Shown: piece after piece, positions 26,363-35,275 of the stretch
Numbering within the stretch: the stretch's first letter is position 1
Layout: the number at the start of each line of letters is the position of its first letter
NCBI GenBank assembly: GCA_964520905.1
Contig: CAZFQL010000006.1
Span: 1-64,000, forward strand
Length of the DNA: 64,000 nt
Direction of reading: 5' to 3'
Origin: JAGVIE01 sp964520905
GTDB lineage: Bacteria; Bacteroidota; Ignavibacteria; UBA10030; SZUA-254
Notes under the pieces: model-generated
Seen by the model: only the letters and a program-made list of their open reading frames with translations
What the model was told of the DNA's origin: nothing
Databases searched by the model: none
Translations under genes and position numbers: made by a program

Positions 26363-27541
26363 TTACACGCTCTTAGGTGGGAAGGAGAAATGCTCAACAG
26401 TTATCTTGGAAATAGCCGCTTCGATTAATTGTTGGATATTTAATTTTGTTTCAGCTTGCTGGATTTCGTGATAATTCGACCAGGTTTCAGGCTTCCGCGG
26501 TGCAAGGAAAGAACAGCAATCGTCGTATGGTTCTTTCGAGATATCGTGCGTTCCAATCCTTCGGGCAAGAGCCATAGTTTCTTCCTTATCGGTTCCGGAT
26601 AACGGTCGGAGAATTGGCAGAGCAACCGCAATTTCAATGTTCCTAATGTTACGGAGAGTTTGAGAAGCAACCTGTCCAACAGATTCACCCGTTACAAGCG
26701 CCTCCGCTTTTTCACGGTGAGCTATCTCTTCTGCGATGCGAACCATGAACCGCCGATACAAGATTACTCTTAACGATTGAGGTGTTTGCAGAACGATTTC
26801 ATTCTGAAGATCGGCAAACGGCACGAGGTACAGCTTAGAGGTAAATTGATACTTCGTCAGTACCTCCGTAATCTGTTGCACCTGATCGACAGAATGCTGG
26901 CTGGTGTACGGCATACTATGAAAGTGTACGAAGATAACAGACGCCCCACGCTTCATGATCTTCCATGAAGCAACAGGTGAATCAAAACCGGCGGAGAGCA
27001 ACGAGACAACTTTTCCGCTGACTCCGGATGGCAAACCACCTGCACCTTTCAGCTTAGCGCGATAAACGTATGCTGTATTATCGGCGATCTCTATGTTTAT
27101 TGTTTCATCCGGTTCTTTGAGGTTAGCACGAATGTTAAAATGCTGGCAGAGGGCTTCACCCACTTTCGCATTCACTGCCATTGAGCCATGGGGGAATTTT
27201 TTATCTGCTCGTGTAGTGTGCACTCTGATTGTTTTGAAGCTTTGACCTTCCAGCAATTTCTTTGCCGTCTCACAGAAGATATCGAGGTTTTGTTCAACCT
27301 CCACACCGACACAGATATTTGCCAGACCGAAAACGAAGGAAAGTCTCTCGACAATTTTATCAACTTCACTTTGTTCTTCAAGATGAATAACGAACCGTCC
27401 ATAACCGCCACCGACTGAAGAGGATGGTAGTAAACCCGTGAGTGCAGTGCGGACATTCTTCATTAACTGACGCTCAAAGAAACGACGATTGTCTCCTTTG
27501 AGTGTTATCTCGTGGTGATGAACAATAATTACTGATTTCAT
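26363..27541 (-). CDS. thiI: tRNA 4-thiouridine synthase ThiI (no rhodanese domain)
   Basis: 392 residues. The N-terminal ferredoxin-like and THUMP domains (about 1-165) bind tRNA. A PP-loop ATPase follows with SAGFDSPVA (about 184-192), close to the usual SGGxDS. YDDCCSFLAP near residue 345 holds the conserved cysteine region. ThiI adenylates U8 of tRNA for sulfur insertion and in some bacteria also feeds thiamine synthesis. The E. coli protein has a C-terminal rhodanese domain that is absent here, as in many bacterial ThiI proteins, so sulfur must come from a persulfide on another protein. The gene appears monocistronic. Confidence 0.9.
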   Translation of the reverse strand: MKSVIIVHHHEITLKGDNRRFFERQLMKNVRTALTGLLPSSSVGGGYGRFVIHLEEQSEVDKIVERLSFVFGLANICVGVEVEQNLDIFCETAKKLLEGQSFKTIRVHTTRADKKFPHGSMAVNAKVGEALCQHFNIRANLKEPDETINIEIADNTAYVYRAKLKGAGGLPSGVSGKVVSLLSAGFDSPVASWKIMKRGASVIFVHFHSMPYTSQHSVDQVQQITEVLTKYQFTSKLYLVPFADLQNEIVLQTPQSLRVILYRRFMVRIAEEIAHREKAEALVTGESVGQVASQTLRNIRNIEIAVALPILRPLSGTDKEETMALARRIGTHDISKEPYDDCCSFLAPRKPETWSNYHEIQQAETKLNIQQLIEAAISKITVEHFSFPPKSV

Positions 27542-27662
27542 GTTTAAAGATAATTAATTTCTTGGAAGGAAAAAAGAGATACACCGTAAAGTGCTTTGAA
27601 CATTTTAACTGTCAGTAGCTGCGAGGAAGATTTAAGATTGTGTAAAATGCTTTTTTTCTTGT

Positions 27663-27725
27663 CACACTGAGCTTGTCGAAGTGTGCATCAACTTCAAAAT
27701 GCCAGTCTTCGACAAGCTCAGACTG
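27663..27725. repeat. Pair of hairpins with complementary loops
   Basis: Hairpin 1 (27663-27685) has stem CACACT/AGTGTG and loop GAGCTTGTCGA. Hairpin 2 (27703-27725) has stem CAGTCT/AGACTG and loop TCGACAAGCTC. The loops are exact 11-nt reverse complements, so the RNA could form one long stem or a kissing pair. It lies just past the stop of the P-loop ATPase gene and may end its transcript. The GAGCTTGTCGAAG phrase is a familiar dispersed repeat in bacterial genomes. Confidence 0.8.
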
Positions 27726-27734
27726 ACACTTTCT

Positions 27735-29336
27735 TTACAATGGTGAATCTTCGGTACGATCTTCGGTTGGGGATGAAGACAAGCCGGATTGTGTCTCCGG
27801 CATATTTTCCTGCTGGGCTATACCGAGGCCAATCTGATACAGCATCGGGATGGTAAATTCCATGCTTGAATCTACGGTTCTCCCTATTGGCGTTAACAAA
27901 CCGGTATCGTAGACCGTTCTGATTCCTTCATCTTCGTTTGGTGTGAGTTTCGCGAAAAGTTTATTCAGTTCCTCCCGTGTAAACCTGATCTTAGAACTTC
28001 CCCTGAACACATCGAAATGTTTTGCAAGATGTGGAAATTCTGAATAGAGATAAGTATCGCACCTGTAGATAGAAAGCGCGGCAAATGCCTCTTTAAGTGC
28101 CCGTGCGCTTATCAAGCGACCTGAGGAATGCTCGCCTTCTTTGCGGTTGACTTCAATTTGTTTCTCCACTGCGAGATTACCGAGATGGATTTGTTCGCGC
28201 GGATATACGTTTCCCATACCATCTGTAAGATTCTTGAGCATCCAGGTATGAGTGAACGGAAAATCCGGCTCCGAATTATCATTTCTGTCCATCGTCGATT
28301 CGAATAGCACATAAAAATACTTAAGTACATCCTCTTCTGTACCGTTGATTACATCCGCGACCGCAACCGACTCACCGGTTTGTTCTTCACAATATTCGCG
28401 CACAACCGGCTCAGCAATAGCACGCGAAACGAGTAACTTCAGAAGGAGTGAATCGTTCCATTTCATCTCGCTCGTGTAACTCACCAGGTGAGATTTATTG
28501 ACGATCCGCAACTGACGGTAAATATCGTAACGAAGAAATATTTTAAAATGAATATTTTTAAAACGATTCGTCTGCTCGATCAGGAGCATAACCAAACCGG
28601 TGATCGATGATTTTAATTTCTCGAAGTCATCGATGAACAACAGATCGAGTTTATCAAGCATCATCCATGCAAGACAGTTGGTTTCCTGAAGCACGATATC
28701 GATATGATCGAGAACCGCGGTAACGCTCATTCCGGTTTTATGCTTAAAATCACCGGCAAGTATTTTGGGAACCGCTTCATTCGACGACGGCTGATCTTTA
28801 AGCGAGGGTTTTACCAGCGACATAACACGCTGTTTCAACTTTCCTACCGTACTCTTCTCCTGCCCTAATCCCAAATCATCAACAACCTGCTGGATGATCT
28901 TATACGCTTCCTTGAGTTTCGGATTTTTACTTTTATTGACCATGTCGCGGATCTTTGGTTCTTCCGCTATCGCCGTGACGCTTTTCAAACCGATGATCAT
29001 CAACCAGAAATAACGGAAATCGTCGATGGAATCCGATTTGATATCGCGGAATTCATTCCCGTATATGTATTCTTCGTTGTATAACCCATAGACAGGAACA
29101 CAAAAAATATCTTCATAATTTTTCGGAAAGAGGGAACGCAATTTTTCCTTATCGGTGCATAACAACCTGAACGAGGCGCTCTTGCCGCTTCCCTTGCTTC
29201 CCAAAACGAGAGAATGCTGTGGTTTCATTACATGCCTAAGCATATCCGTTCCGATAAAACAATTTTCAAAACGGGTATCCGATTCGGCATCTACACGTCC
29301 GAAATTCAGTGTTGTTAATACTTGTTGTGGTTCCAT
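27735..29336 (-). CDS. Orphan P-loop ATPase, Sll1717-type
   Basis: 533 residues. The N-terminus has FGRVDAESD followed by Walker A GSKGSGKS (about 46-53), the layout of Sll1717-family P-loop ATPases. A Walker-B-like MMLDKLDLLFIDDFEKL segment lies near 230. The C-terminal half holds a possible winged-helix region. No signal peptide or membrane helix is seen. Related STAND/AAA proteins often act as switches in defence or signalling, but nothing next to this gene supports a specific pathway. Its neighbours are ompA-like (71 bp upstream) and thiI. Confidence 0.65.
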   Translation of the reverse strand: MEPQQVLTTLNFGRVDAESDTRFENCFIGTDMLRHVMKPQHSLVLGSKGSGKSASFRLLCTDKEKLRSLFPKNYEDIFCVPVYGLYNEEYIYGNEFRDIKSDSIDDFRYFWLMIIGLKSVTAIAEEPKIRDMVNKSKNPKLKEAYKIIQQVVDDLGLGQEKSTVGKLKQRVMSLVKPSLKDQPSSNEAVPKILAGDFKHKTGMSVTAVLDHIDIVLQETNCLAWMMLDKLDLLFIDDFEKLKSSITGLVMLLIEQTNRFKNIHFKIFLRYDIYRQLRIVNKSHLVSYTSEMKWNDSLLLKLLVSRAIAEPVVREYCEEQTGESVAVADVINGTEEDVLKYFYVLFESTMDRNDNSEPDFPFTHTWMLKNLTDGMGNVYPREQIHLGNLAVEKQIEVNRKEGEHSSGRLISARALKEAFAALSIYRCDTYLYSEFPHLAKHFDVFRGSSKIRFTREELNKLFAKLTPNEDEGIRTVYDTGLLTPIGRTVDSSMEFTIPMLYQIGLGIAQQENMPETQSGLSSSPTEDRTEDSPL

Positions 29337-29407
29337 GTTAACAAATATAATCTTTTATCTTAGAATTTCATATCCTTTTATATCGATCCGGTGTACATCA
29401 CTCATGT

Positions 29408-30913
29408 CTATTTTCCTTCCGCCCACTCAGGCGTGATGACCACATCGATGCGCCGGTTCTTCGCTCTGCCTTCCGGTGTATCGTTGCTCGCTATCGGTTT
29501 GGTCTCTCCAAACCCCTCTGAATTTACCGGGAACTCGACACTCATATTTGCCATCAAATATTCAGCAACCGCATTGGCTCTCTTTTCAGAAAGAGTCTGG
29601 TTGATGTCGTCACCACCCTGTGAATCTGTATGTCCCTCGACTTTTATCCGCGAGCGCGGGAATTTAAGAATCGCTTCCTGTACTTTAGACAGCAGCGGAT
29701 AGTACTGCGATTCGATGGCTGACTTGCCAACAGGAAATGTAAGTCCATATAGTCGTAAGATAATTGCATCCCCTTCACGAAGTACATTTCCTTCTTCTTC
29801 CTTAAACATAGAAGCGACTTTCTTGATAGTCGCTTCTTGATTATGCTGCCTGTCGAGTTTGCGCTGTAATTCTTTTCCTTGTTCCTGAAGTTTCATCTCA
29901 GCGTCGCTTAAGGTGCCGAGCCGTTTGATCATCAGGTCGATTTGTTGCTTAAGATTCTCGATCTCGTCTTCTTTCGATCTGATATTCACTTCCGCCAGTT
30001 TCAATGAATCGGCATAGTTGCTAATCTTTGCATCCTTTGCCTTGACAGCCGAAATAATATCGTTTATCACCGGATCGAAACCGTTTTCAAAATGAGCGTT
30101 AACATCCAGCACACTTCCGATCCTCTTCAGATCGAATTCTTTGGTGAGAAGAATCTCTTCCATCTCTTTCCGATCTTGCTTGATTTTCTCAATCGTTCGA
30201 TTCAGATAGATAGCATGTGCGGCTTCGTATTTCGCTCCTTCGGCAAGCTGTCGAGCCTCGTCCGTATCATATCTATTTTGCTTGAGTAAATTTTCTACCT
30301 GGAGAGTCAGCTTGCGTGCGTTCGCGATTGTTTTAGGCGCGTTGTCTGCAACGTCGGTTTCGTCGGCTTGTTTTAACAATTCCCGTGCGGGCGAGAGATA
30401 ATTTGATTTGATCGCCTCAAGCTCAGCCGCCCTGTAGTTTACTTCCGCTTCGGCGCCGTACTCCTTTGCGCTTTTTACGTCACCATCTTCCAATTCACGC
30501 GCGGCTTTATCAAATTGTTCTTCCGCTTTCTTCCAGAGTTCCTGTGAATACTTCAATGCGCCCGCACGTTCGGCATCGATGCGCGCACCCATAGCTGTAG
30601 TAAATGTAACTTCTCCAATTTTGCTTTGGTCAATTGCCTTGGCATAATATGCAGAAGCATTTTTTATTTTCTCACGCATATCTTCAAGACTCTTCCCTTT
30701 CTTAAAGTACTCGTCAGCTTCAGAATAATAATTCATGGCTTTCTCGAAGCTCGAAGGTGAATAAAGATTTGCTTTCTTTTCTCTCGCCTGGTTCAACAGC
30801 TTATCTGCATCACCGAACAGTTCGTTGCGGAGAGCTTCCTGCGCCGAAGAGAAACAAATTATAGAAAGAATCGAGACAACGATAAAACCGAGATTGCGAT
30901 ATTTAATTTTCAT
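29408..30913 (-). CDS. OmpA-family outer-membrane protein with coiled coil
   Basis: 501 residues from the ATG at 30913, which has AAAGGAG upstream and a signal peptide (ending FSSAQ). Residues about 25-350 are helical and rich in K, E and A, with TPR- or coiled-coil-like repeats (LLNQAREKKANLYSP, SAKEYGAEAEVNYRAAE). The C-terminal ~120 residues are an OmpA/MotB domain with VEGHTDSQGGDDINQTLSEKRANAV in two conserved blocks, including the Asp and Arg that bind diaminopimelate in peptidoglycan. It probably ties the outer membrane to the wall. It has its own consensus promoter, so it is likely strongly expressed. Confidence 0.9.
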   Translation of the reverse strand: MKIKYRNLGFIVVSILSIICFSSAQEALRNELFGDADKLLNQAREKKANLYSPSSFEKAMNYYSEADEYFKKGKSLEDMREKIKNASAYYAKAIDQSKIGEVTFTTAMGARIDAERAGALKYSQELWKKAEEQFDKAARELEDGDVKSAKEYGAEAEVNYRAAELEAIKSNYLSPARELLKQADETDVADNAPKTIANARKLTLQVENLLKQNRYDTDEARQLAEGAKYEAAHAIYLNRTIEKIKQDRKEMEEILLTKEFDLKRIGSVLDVNAHFENGFDPVINDIISAVKAKDAKISNYADSLKLAEVNIRSKEDEIENLKQQIDLMIKRLGTLSDAEMKLQEQGKELQRKLDRQHNQEATIKKVASMFKEEEGNVLREGDAIILRLYGLTFPVGKSAIESQYYPLLSKVQEAILKFPRSRIKVEGHTDSQGGDDINQTLSEKRANAVAEYLMANMSVEFPVNSEGFGETKPIASNDTPEGRAKNRRIDVVITPEWAEGK

Positions 30914-30938
30914 GAATTGCTCCTTTATTAACCTTTTG

Positions 30939-30967
30939 ATTATACCGTAAATTGGAATGATTGTCAA
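30939..30967 (-). promoter_or_regulatory. Perfect consensus sigma-70 promoter for the ompA-like gene
   Basis: On the minus strand, TTGACA (30962-30967) and TATAAT (30939-30944) are exactly 17 bp apart, the full consensus. The start codon lies about 25 bp downstream of the -10 box, with AAAGGAG between. Confidence 0.85.
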
Positions 30968-30973
30968 GATGCA

Positions 30974-32260
30974 TTATGATCTATATGATCGGGCAAGAAG
31001 GGATACAGGATGAACGACCTCCATATTCAATCGATATTTGCTGATTCCATATTGAAGCTGAAGATGACAGCCGGGATTCGCCGTAACTACGATATCTGCT
31101 TTCGTGGATGCAAGATTGTTAATTTTTCTATCTAAAATTTTCATCGAGTCATCATAACGAACCACATTATAAATTCCCGCACTGCCGCAGCACCACGTCG
31201 CTTCAGGCAACTCCACGAATTCGATCCCCGGAATTAATTGTATCAATTGCCTCGGCTGTTGACTAACCTTCTGAGTATGAACAAGATGGCAAGCTTCATG
31301 GTAAGTAACTTTTTTATTCAGGTTGCCCGGTTTTTTTGTGAGTTCAATTTCCATCAAGAATTCGGAAATATCCTTAACCTTTGCCGATAACGATGCGGCA
31401 CGATCTGCATGCAGTTCATCATCGGCAAATATCCTGCCGTATTCTTTCATGAAAGCGCCGCAACCGGCTGAGTCGATGATGAGCGCATCGAATTGAAATT
31501 GTTCAAATACTTCAATGTTTTTTCGTGCAAGATTCTTCGCGGTGTCGATTTCACCGTTATGCGCATGAAGCGAACCGCAGCAGACTTGTTTTTTCGGAAT
31601 CACTACTTCAAAACCATTTGCCGTAAGCACATTTACCGCATCATGGTGGATATCCGTAAAAGCGACATTCATGATGCAGCCAGATAAAAATGCAACCCGT
31701 CCGCGAACTTCTCCATTCGGTGATATAACCTCGGCAACTTCATCATCGAAGAATATATCGTTTATGGTGGGAAGAAGTTTATGCTTCTCGCACAATTGAT
31801 CCGAAAATATTTTTAGTATCCCCGATTGCTCGACTGCATCATGCAAACCGCTGCGCTGATAAAATCGCATCAATCTTGCGACAGATTTGATCCTTCCCGG
31901 TGATGATAAAACGTTCTGTAAAAATATTTTCTTCAGGAATCTTAATCCAAACGGTTCTCGATGATCTTCTGCAATCTGATTGCGCGCCTCTTCTACAAGC
32001 TCGCCAAAATGGACACCTGCCGGACATGCCGTCTCGCACGCCTGGCAATCCAAACAAAAATACATTTCATCCACAAAAATATCGGACAACGGAAGCTGGT
32101 CGTTCTGAACTGAATTGATAAGGTGAATCCTTCCGCGGGGAGAAGATTCTTCACGATAATTCAGATTGTACGTCGGGCATGTCGGCAGACAAAGTCCGCA
32201 GTGGATGCACTTGTTGTAAACATCGTTCAGATGCTGTTTCAATGTTTCAGTCAGCGCCAT
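30974..32260 (-). CDS. glcF: Glycolate/lactate oxidase iron-sulfur subunit
   Basis: 428 residues from the ATG at 32260; GAGGAAACG lies just upstream. Two 4Fe-4S motifs are present (CIHCGLCLPTCP, C18-C28; and CLDCQACETACP, near 70-80). They are followed by two CCG domains (CCGSLHAHNGE with HEACHLVH, and CCGSAGIYN). This is the heterodisulfide-reductase-like layout of GlcF. With GlcD (33813-35267) it would oxidise glycolate or D-lactate and pass electrons to the quinone pool at the membrane; GlcE is not seen. The start overlaps the end of the rhomboid gene by 10 bp, which suggests translational coupling. Confidence 0.88.
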   Translation of the reverse strand: MALTETLKQHLNDVYNKCIHCGLCLPTCPTYNLNYREESSPRGRIHLINSVQNDQLPLSDIFVDEMYFCLDCQACETACPAGVHFGELVEEARNQIAEDHREPFGLRFLKKIFLQNVLSSPGRIKSVARLMRFYQRSGLHDAVEQSGILKIFSDQLCEKHKLLPTINDIFFDDEVAEVISPNGEVRGRVAFLSGCIMNVAFTDIHHDAVNVLTANGFEVVIPKKQVCCGSLHAHNGEIDTAKNLARKNIEVFEQFQFDALIIDSAGCGAFMKEYGRIFADDELHADRAASLSAKVKDISEFLMEIELTKKPGNLNKKVTYHEACHLVHTQKVSQQPRQLIQLIPGIEFVELPEATWCCGSAGIYNVVRYDDSMKILDRKINNLASTKADIVVTANPGCHLQLQYGISKYRLNMEVVHPVSLLARSYRS

Positions 32261-32925
32261 TTTCGTTTCCTCATGAATGGAAACAAAACCGCGCCTGCGG
32301 CAAATCCGCCTATGTGCGCCCACCAAGCTATTCCACCAGCATCCGCACCGATTCCAAGTGCGAACATACCGCTGATTATCTGCAGAAGGAACCAGATACC
32401 CAAGAAAAGAAAGGCGGGTAATTCAATGATCTGGAAAAAGAAAAAGATCGGAATCAGCGTTGTGATTTTTGCAGTCGGATACATAAATACGTAAGCGCCA
32501 AGTACACCGGCAATAGCGCCGCTGGCGCCTACCATCGGTACATTAGAATCGGGGAACATGTAGATTTGTGTGAATGCCGCGGCTAAACCGGCGATAATAT
32601 AGAAAAAGAAATATTTGAGATGACCGAACCGATCTTCCACATTATCGCCGAAGATAAACAGGAATAACATATTACCGAGGAGGTGCATCCAGCCGCCGTG
32701 CAAAAACATCGAAGTGAACAACGGAAGAATCGTTCCGGGGTTGACCTGAAATGATTGGAGATCGCCTGTGAAGTTCAACGGGATAAGTCCGAATTGAAAA
32801 ACAAAATCCGCCATCTCTTTTGAAAGAGAGAACTCATAAAGGAAAACGATAACGTTCATCGTAATCAGAAAATAATTCACGACCGGAATTGTTCGGGATG
32901 GATTAGTATCTCGCAGTGGGATCAT
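32251..32925 (-). CDS. Rhomboid-family intramembrane serine protease
   Basis: 224 residues with six predicted membrane helices. The catalytic serine is in GASGAIAG (near residue 135) and the histidine in HIGGFAAG of the last helix (near 203). An HGGWMHLLGNM segment after the first helix matches the rhomboid L1/HxxxN region. Such proteases cleave membrane proteins within the bilayer; the substrate is unknown. It lies between the esterase gene and glcF and overlaps glcF by 10 bp. Confidence 0.9.
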   Translation of the reverse strand: MIPLRDTNPSRTIPVVNYFLITMNVIVFLYEFSLSKEMADFVFQFGLIPLNFTGDLQSFQVNPGTILPLFTSMFLHGGWMHLLGNMLFLFIFGDNVEDRFGHLKYFFFYIIAGLAAAFTQIYMFPDSNVPMVGASGAIAGVLGAYVFMYPTAKITTLIPIFFFFQIIELPAFLFLGIWFLLQIISGMFALGIGADAGGIAWWAHIGGFAAGAVLFPFMRKRKWR

Positions 32926-32994
32926 GAATCGGAATCGATATATGCGATGCAGGTTAAAATTTTAGTTAATCGGTTTATTGAATCCTATCGTTGG

Positions 32995-33645
32995 TTAAAT
33001 GTGCATTCCCAACCACTTCGCAATATCATTCAAACTCTCCTCGTCGATCTGATGATCCATTTCATATTCGCGGTATGTCAAATCTGCGCCGGCGTTCTTG
33101 AGTAGTTCTTGCGCACGCTTTGCAAACGATACCGGTATGATGGAATCGAATTTTCCGTGCCCAACGAATACCGGTTTATTCTTCATTCCGCTCCACGAAT
33201 ATTTTAAATCGCTGTCTTCGGGTATCAAGCCGCTGTTTGATAGAATACCTTTAACAGAGTTGGGCTGGGTGAGTGTAAGAACGAACGACATCATGGCTCC
33301 CATGCTGAAACCGAATAAAAATATTCTCTGCGGATCAATCGGATAACCCTGCTTGACGTCATCAATGAATTTAGTCAGCTTCTGATAACTTTCAGTGAAC
33401 ATCTTTTTATCCGGCTTGCCGATATCGACGATATCGAACCAGGTAAAGCCGCCCGAATATGCAAATTGATACGGCGCTCTTACACTAATGATGAACAAAC
33501 GCTCATCGAGAAACTCCGACAAACCAAACAGGTCATTCTCATCTGCGCCACGACCATGAAGCATAATAATCGCCGGAGCTTTACCGGCGGTTTGAGTTCT
33601 GGGAGGAAGAATTTTATGGACGAGTGTGGTTTGGATTAAATTCAT
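32995..33645 (-). CDS. Phospholipase/carboxylesterase-type alpha/beta hydrolase
   Basis: 216 residues, the usual length for the small carboxylesterase family. Motifs are LHGRGADENDL near residue 30, the nucleophile GFSMGAMMS (near 113-121), and GHGKFDSIIPV and MDHQIDEES for the acid and histidine. No signal peptide is present, so it is cytoplasmic. Substrates are probably short-chain esters or lysophospholipids. It sits between glcD and the rhomboid gene in the same orientation, but 167 bp after glcD, so operon membership is uncertain. Confidence 0.85.
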   Translation of the reverse strand: MNLIQTTLVHKILPPRTQTAGKAPAIIMLHGRGADENDLFGLSEFLDERLFIISVRAPYQFAYSGGFTWFDIVDIGKPDKKMFTESYQKLTKFIDDVKQGYPIDPQRIFLFGFSMGAMMSFVLTLTQPNSVKGILSNSGLIPEDSDLKYSWSGMKNKPVFVGHGKFDSIIPVSFAKRAQELLKNAGADLTYREYEMDHQIDEESLNDIAKWLGMHI

Positions 33646-33812
33646 TCTTGATTTTAGATATTAGATTTCTGATTTACAATTTTCAATTGGCAATTATCAA
33701 TTAACAATTTCATTTAGCTTTTAATATCGAATAGTTTATCTCAATTACTCAACTACTTTCATACTCTTTGACTCAAATACTCTTTGCTATACCGTTTTAA
33801 TTTTGCATTGCT
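33646..33812. other. AT-rich repeat-like spacer
   Basis: The stretch repeats CAATT/AATTG phrases (for example CAATTTTCAATTGGCAATT near 33678) that can fold on themselves. No gene is seen. It resembles low-complexity dispersed repeats found between genes. Confidence 0.4.
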
Positions 33813-35267
33813 TCATATCCATGCTACATCCTCAAACTTCTTTATTTGTTCTCTGTCTGTCGGAAGCGGTCCCTCACATTTCGGTTTCAGGTCGAATATC
33901 TTTCCGGGATTCAGGATATTGTTCGGGTCCATCATTTGTTTCAGTGTTCGCATCATCGTCATCGAAGGTGAACCGACCATCTTTTCAAGCAAGCGTTTCT
34001 TATACAACCCAACACCATGCTCGCCTGTGATTGTGCCACCGAGATCGATAGCCGCCTCTTCGACTTCGATAATCGACTTTTCTGCACGTGCAAACGCTTT
34101 TGCATCTCGTTTGTCTGTCATGTAATTGGGATGAAGATTGCCATCACCCGCATGACCGAACGTGCCGATACGAACATCATTCTTCGATCCAATTTCACTA
34201 ATACGGCTGACCAATCGTGCAAGCTCTGAGCGCGGAACTGCAACATCCTCCGTCATCGTGGTCGGTGTAGCACGTGCGAGTGAAGCAAATGCCGATCGGC
34301 GTGCCGTTTTTAGTTTCACCGATTCATGTTCATCTTGAGCGACCTTTATTGTGGTTGCATTATGCTTCCTGCATATTTCATTTACGAGCAAAGCATCGTC
34401 ATCAACGACAGATTTCTTCCCATCCAATTCAATCAAAAGTATCGCCGCCGTCTCAACCGGCAAACCGATGTGAGTATAGTCTTCCACGCATCTTATAGTT
34501 GTGTTATCAAGAATTTCCATCATTGAAGGAGTTATCTTAGCCGTAATTACCGCTGATACAGTTTTTGCCGCATCGTCCATTGATGGGAAGAACACAAGAA
34601 ATGTTCTGGATGTCTCTGGTTTCGGAATTATCTTCAATAATATTTTTGTGAAGATACCGAGCGTCCCTTCAGATCCGGTGAGAACATCTTTCAAATTATA
34701 TCCGGCAACATCTTTAACCGATTTACCGCCCGTATGAAGAATCTCGCCTGTTGGTAAAATTACTTCCATCCCGAGCACATAGTTTTTTGTTACGCCATAC
34801 TTCAAGCCGCGAAGTCCACCGGCATTCTCGGCAACATTCCCGCCGAGAGTTGAAATGCTTGCGCTTCCCGGATCGGGAGGATAAATAAATCCGAACTTCT
34901 CAACCTCTTGTTGAAGAACTGCTGTGATAACACCCGGTTCAACCCAAACGCTTAAATTTTCCTGATCGATTTCAAGTATGCGATTCCAATGATTTGTGAG
35001 GAGTATAATGGAATTTTCCGATGGAAGTGTACCACCGCTTAATCCAGTTCCGGAACCTCTCGGGATAACTGTGAATTTTTCTGCGTTCGCGAGCTGGATG
35101 ATTTGTGAAATTTGCTCAGGCGTTGACGGACGAACAATAACATCGGGAAGCGGCGCGTTTATTGGAGATGAATCATAAGAGTATGCAAGCCGCGATTCCG
35201 GGGAATCAAAGAGATTCTCTCCGCCAATAATTTCTTTTAGCTTTTTAACAATATTCGTTGAAATCAT
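33813..35267 (-). CDS. glcD: FAD-linked glycolate/D-lactate oxidase subunit
   Basis: 484 residues. The FAD-binding PCMH domain shows PRGSGTGLSGGTLP, the PPDPGSASISTLGGNVAENAGG block (split here for length) and GYNLKDVLTGSEGTLGI. The C-terminal FAD-oxidase domain includes HAGDGNLHPN and GTITGEHGVG. This is the GlcD/D-lactate dehydrogenase family, which oxidises 2-hydroxy acids. Its partner glcF lies two genes downstream. It starts 8 bp after the DAHP synthase stop codon and so is probably co-transcribed with it, though the two pathways are unrelated. Confidence 0.9.
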   Translation of the reverse strand: MISTNIVKKLKEIIGGENLFDSPESRLAYSYDSSPINAPLPDVIVRPSTPEQISQIIQLANAEKFTVIPRGSGTGLSGGTLPSENSIILLTNHWNRILEIDQENLSVWVEPGVITAVLQQEVEKFGFIYPPDPGSASISTLGGNVAENAGGLRGLKYGVTKNYVLGMEVILPTGEILHTGGKSVKDVAGYNLKDVLTGSEGTLGIFTKILLKIIPKPETSRTFLVFFPSMDDAAKTVSAVITAKITPSMMEILDNTTIRCVEDYTHIGLPVETAAILLIELDGKKSVVDDDALLVNEICRKHNATTIKVAQDEHESVKLKTARRSAFASLARATPTTMTEDVAVPRSELARLVSRISEIGSKNDVRIGTFGHAGDGNLHPNYMTDKRDAKAFARAEKSIIEVEEAAIDLGGTITGEHGVGLYKKRLLEKMVGSPSMTMMRTLKQMMDPNNILNPGKIFDLKPKCEGPLPTDREQIKKFEDVAWI

Positions 35268-35275
35268 GAACGATG

